From positions 27,361,248 through 27,425,247 of the forward strand of contig OY365816.1 of assembly GCA_959347315.1 (NCBI GenBank): DNA of 64,000 bases, read 5' to 3'. The position numbers and the translations under genes are program-made. The notes under the pieces are model-generated. The model was not told the DNA's origin, made no database searches, and was given only the letters and a program-made list of their open reading frames with translations. Shown here piece by piece: positions 61,839 to 64,000 of the stretch. The stretch's first letter is position 1; each line of letters opens with the position of its first letter. This DNA comes from Bimastos eiseni (lineage: Eukaryota; Annelida; Clitellata; Crassiclitellata; Lumbricidae).

Positions 61839-62344
61839 CAACAGTGACTTATAGCAAGTCTTTTAATGCACTCTTTGAACACCTGAAAAACGGTACATAC
61901 CGACGCTATATAAACATAAGCTATAGCTTTTGCCAAAAATTTAATCTTGCCTCATTGCATTCAATACGAAAGTATGTGTTTCAGTTTATTAACAAGGAGC
62001 AATGGCGTCGTCTACCTCCTATATCTACATTTGGGACTGGCACTATTACTTCGTTAACGGACACTTCATGGTAATTTAATCGTGGATGAATCAAATATGT
62101 GTGTTTTATTTATTGCATACACGCTGATCATTTTAAGGGTGTTTAAAGATAACGCTTTGACAATTGCGGTGGTAATTCCAGTTTAGTTACTGACACCGTG
62201 GTAATAACAGATTACAGATGAGTAAGAGAAATCCTCAGCGTAGCCCTCCTCTTTTATCAACATTATAATGGTTAATTGAGATCTTAATCGATGTTTTGTA
62301 TACAAGCATCGAACTCGATTGATCGCTACATTATCATATCGTTT

Positions 62345-62640
62345 CTTCAGATTTATAAAGCGCTTCTCACAGAATAATTTTTCAGGGGCACTTTCAGCAC
62401 GGATACTCAGGCGGAAAAGGAAACGCCTTTGAAGATTGAGAAACCGACTGACAGGCGCTAGTCATTAGTTTACCCCTTATGGATGGAGGAAGGTCATTCC
62501 AGGCAGATAGAGCCACAACGGCAAAAAGACTGGCGTTGGGCTAAGGTAGTCTTAGTCCTAGGAACAAGAAGACCAGGACGATCAACAGAGCACTAGAACG
62601 AGATGAAGTTGCAGAGAATGAGCCGCAATTGACTAGCCAA
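62345..62640. repeat. family B-like end and family F relative
   Basis: ATTTATAAAGCGCTTCTCAC (minus-strand family B end), then GGAAGGTCATTCCAGGCAGA..CACAACGGCAAAAAGAC, the layout of 38380-38600. Confidence 0.4.
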
Positions 62641-63202
62641 TTGCTCCCATTGAGATCAGCAGATTTTAATATATATGTCTTTATAAGGCTATAATAAGCA
62701 CGTCGTTAAACTGTTGGAATCCAGCCAGAAGGCAAAATCAACATGCCTGCCATTTCCAATTACTTTAATGACCCTATAGTTCCATTACACCAGCCATTCC
62801 CAACCTTTCGTTAGCGAGCCCTCGGTCCAGAATGCTACGCAAGAGACACAGTCTGAATAGTCGTGGCAAGAAACACTGACGTGGCAATAGTCATAAAATG
62901 ATAAAAACATGCATTTCTTTCAATTTCGATACATATTTACATGTAGGTCGATTGATTATGAGGACTAATTTAGAAATTCTTCTGCCAGTCAATAGTCAAT
63001 CATACTAAAGAGGAAGGGAAGCGTTACATCACAGTATGAGTAAGAAGCGAAGAATTGTGCTGCTGCTGCAATTATCTATTATATATTGTGCTTAGACACT
63101 TTCGAATTGCTTTTTCAGACGCGATAATAATAGTCGTCAAATTTCGTAGATTAGGTTAAATAGCCCCAACAACCACAATCTCAGACTCATACACTGTTCG
63201 GA

Positions 63203-63284
63203 CGCTGACCGTGCCAATCCCAAGTATAAGGGCGGCGCTACTGATCTCTATTAGCAAGCTGTGTCGTTAAACAGCAACTATTAT
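63203..63284 (-). repeat. family A element
   Basis: CCGTGCCAATCCCAAGTATA...GGCGGCGCTACTGATC...GTGTCGTTAAACAGC. Confidence 0.82.
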
Positions 63285-63299
63285 TATTATTAGTAGTAG

Positions 63300-64000
63300 T
63301 ATTATCTCAGGCAGGCAAAAGATCTGGTTATAGCAATTGACGGCCCAGAGGTCAATTCAGGCAGATGATTTGAGCGGACGCGGGAACACGACAAAGAGGT
63401 ATGGAGAATTTCTTTGCAAATTTTACGCCAATAATAGAAATATATTGTAAAGATAATGTGACTGAAAAATTATTTGCGATAAATAATTTCTTCCTTGAAG
63501 CTTTTGCAAATCGCTTGAAGAGTGAAACCACTTCTGCAAGAAAGAAATAAATAAACAAGAAAGGAAGTAAGAAAGGGCGTGAAGAATTATAAAATCTACA
63601 TCATACAAAGTAATCGTAAGTAAGGATTAGCAAACACAAGGAGATATTCATTTGGATCAGATTGGATGACGAACAACTGAACTAATGAACGCTAATTATC
63701 ATAGAAAAATGGAACATTAAGTTATCATTATTTGTACTTTCACAATGTCGTATGCAGGCCGCACAGACGACGTTGAACGTTGAATCATATGTGATGTAAT
63801 TGTAAATGTAATTTACAAGCTTTGTAAGACGAGGCAAAAGTCAATTCCGATTGCAGTCAAAAGATTAATAAAATTATTACTAATATCGTAGAGGTGGCTT
63901 TCGACATCTTTAAATTGCTTTTTCCATTGCTATGTATAATACAACGTTGCGTTCGATTCACAAAGTCTTTGAAGTGACCTTCAGGCAAGCCTTCGAACAC
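63300..64000. other. no gene seen
   Basis: AT-rich to the window end. The missing first exon of the four-helix gene was looked for here without success. Confidence 0.4.

Overview
The window is nuclear DNA of an animal, most likely a marine invertebrate. Its coding exons are short, split by phase-consistent GT-AG introns, and embedded in SINE, LINE and MITE relics and very long tri- and tetranucleotide arrays (CATA, CAGA, CAT, AAT, AATC). The palindrome TAGGCCTA recurs. I cannot decide between lophotrochozoan and echinoderm-like lineages from the sequence alone.

Three protein genes can be supported. (1) On the plus strand, 7990-10696 is a two-exon, 667-residue gene of unknown function, with a weak resemblance to the mitochondria-eating-protein (MIEAP/SPATA18) C-terminal domain. 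(2) On the minus strand, 19544-33325 is a complete 16-exon NADPH oxidase of the NOX2/gp91phox type. All 15 introns are phase-consistent and the product is 568 aa. It carries heme-ligand histidines, FAD and NADPH motifs and the C-terminal NKENF. (3) On the minus strand, 41426-57437 holds the last six coding exons (182 aa) of a small four-helix membrane protein with a cytoplasmic tail. Its first exon lies to the right or outside the window.

The rest is mostly mobile DNA. A ~100 bp element (family A here) occurs about 26 times in both orientations, often in pairs. Family B is the 3' end of an L2/CR1-like LINE ending in GCGCTATATAAAT plus tetranucleotide tails. Families D and G look like tRNA-derived SINEs. 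At 50.8-52.7 kb two 5'-truncated copies of a retrotransposon with a PD-(D/E)XK-like endonuclease end are nested in AAT arrays. At 58.7-60.4 kb an I/Nimb-like LINE carries a 5' inversion that places its FADD motif on the opposite strand from the RNase H part. A mariner-type MITE and a second TIR pair lie near 36.6-37.8 kb.

Layout: 1-7.9 kb is intergenic, microsatellites and an L2 relic. 8-10.7 kb is gene 1. 11-19.5 kb is repeats. 19.5-33.3 kb is NOX, with introns full of repeats. 33.4-41.4 kb is intergenic, including a duplicated X-box segment. 41.4-57.4 kb is the four-helix gene, whose long introns hold the retrotransposon nest and a purine-rich kilobase. 57.5-64 kb is the inverted LINE and family A copies.
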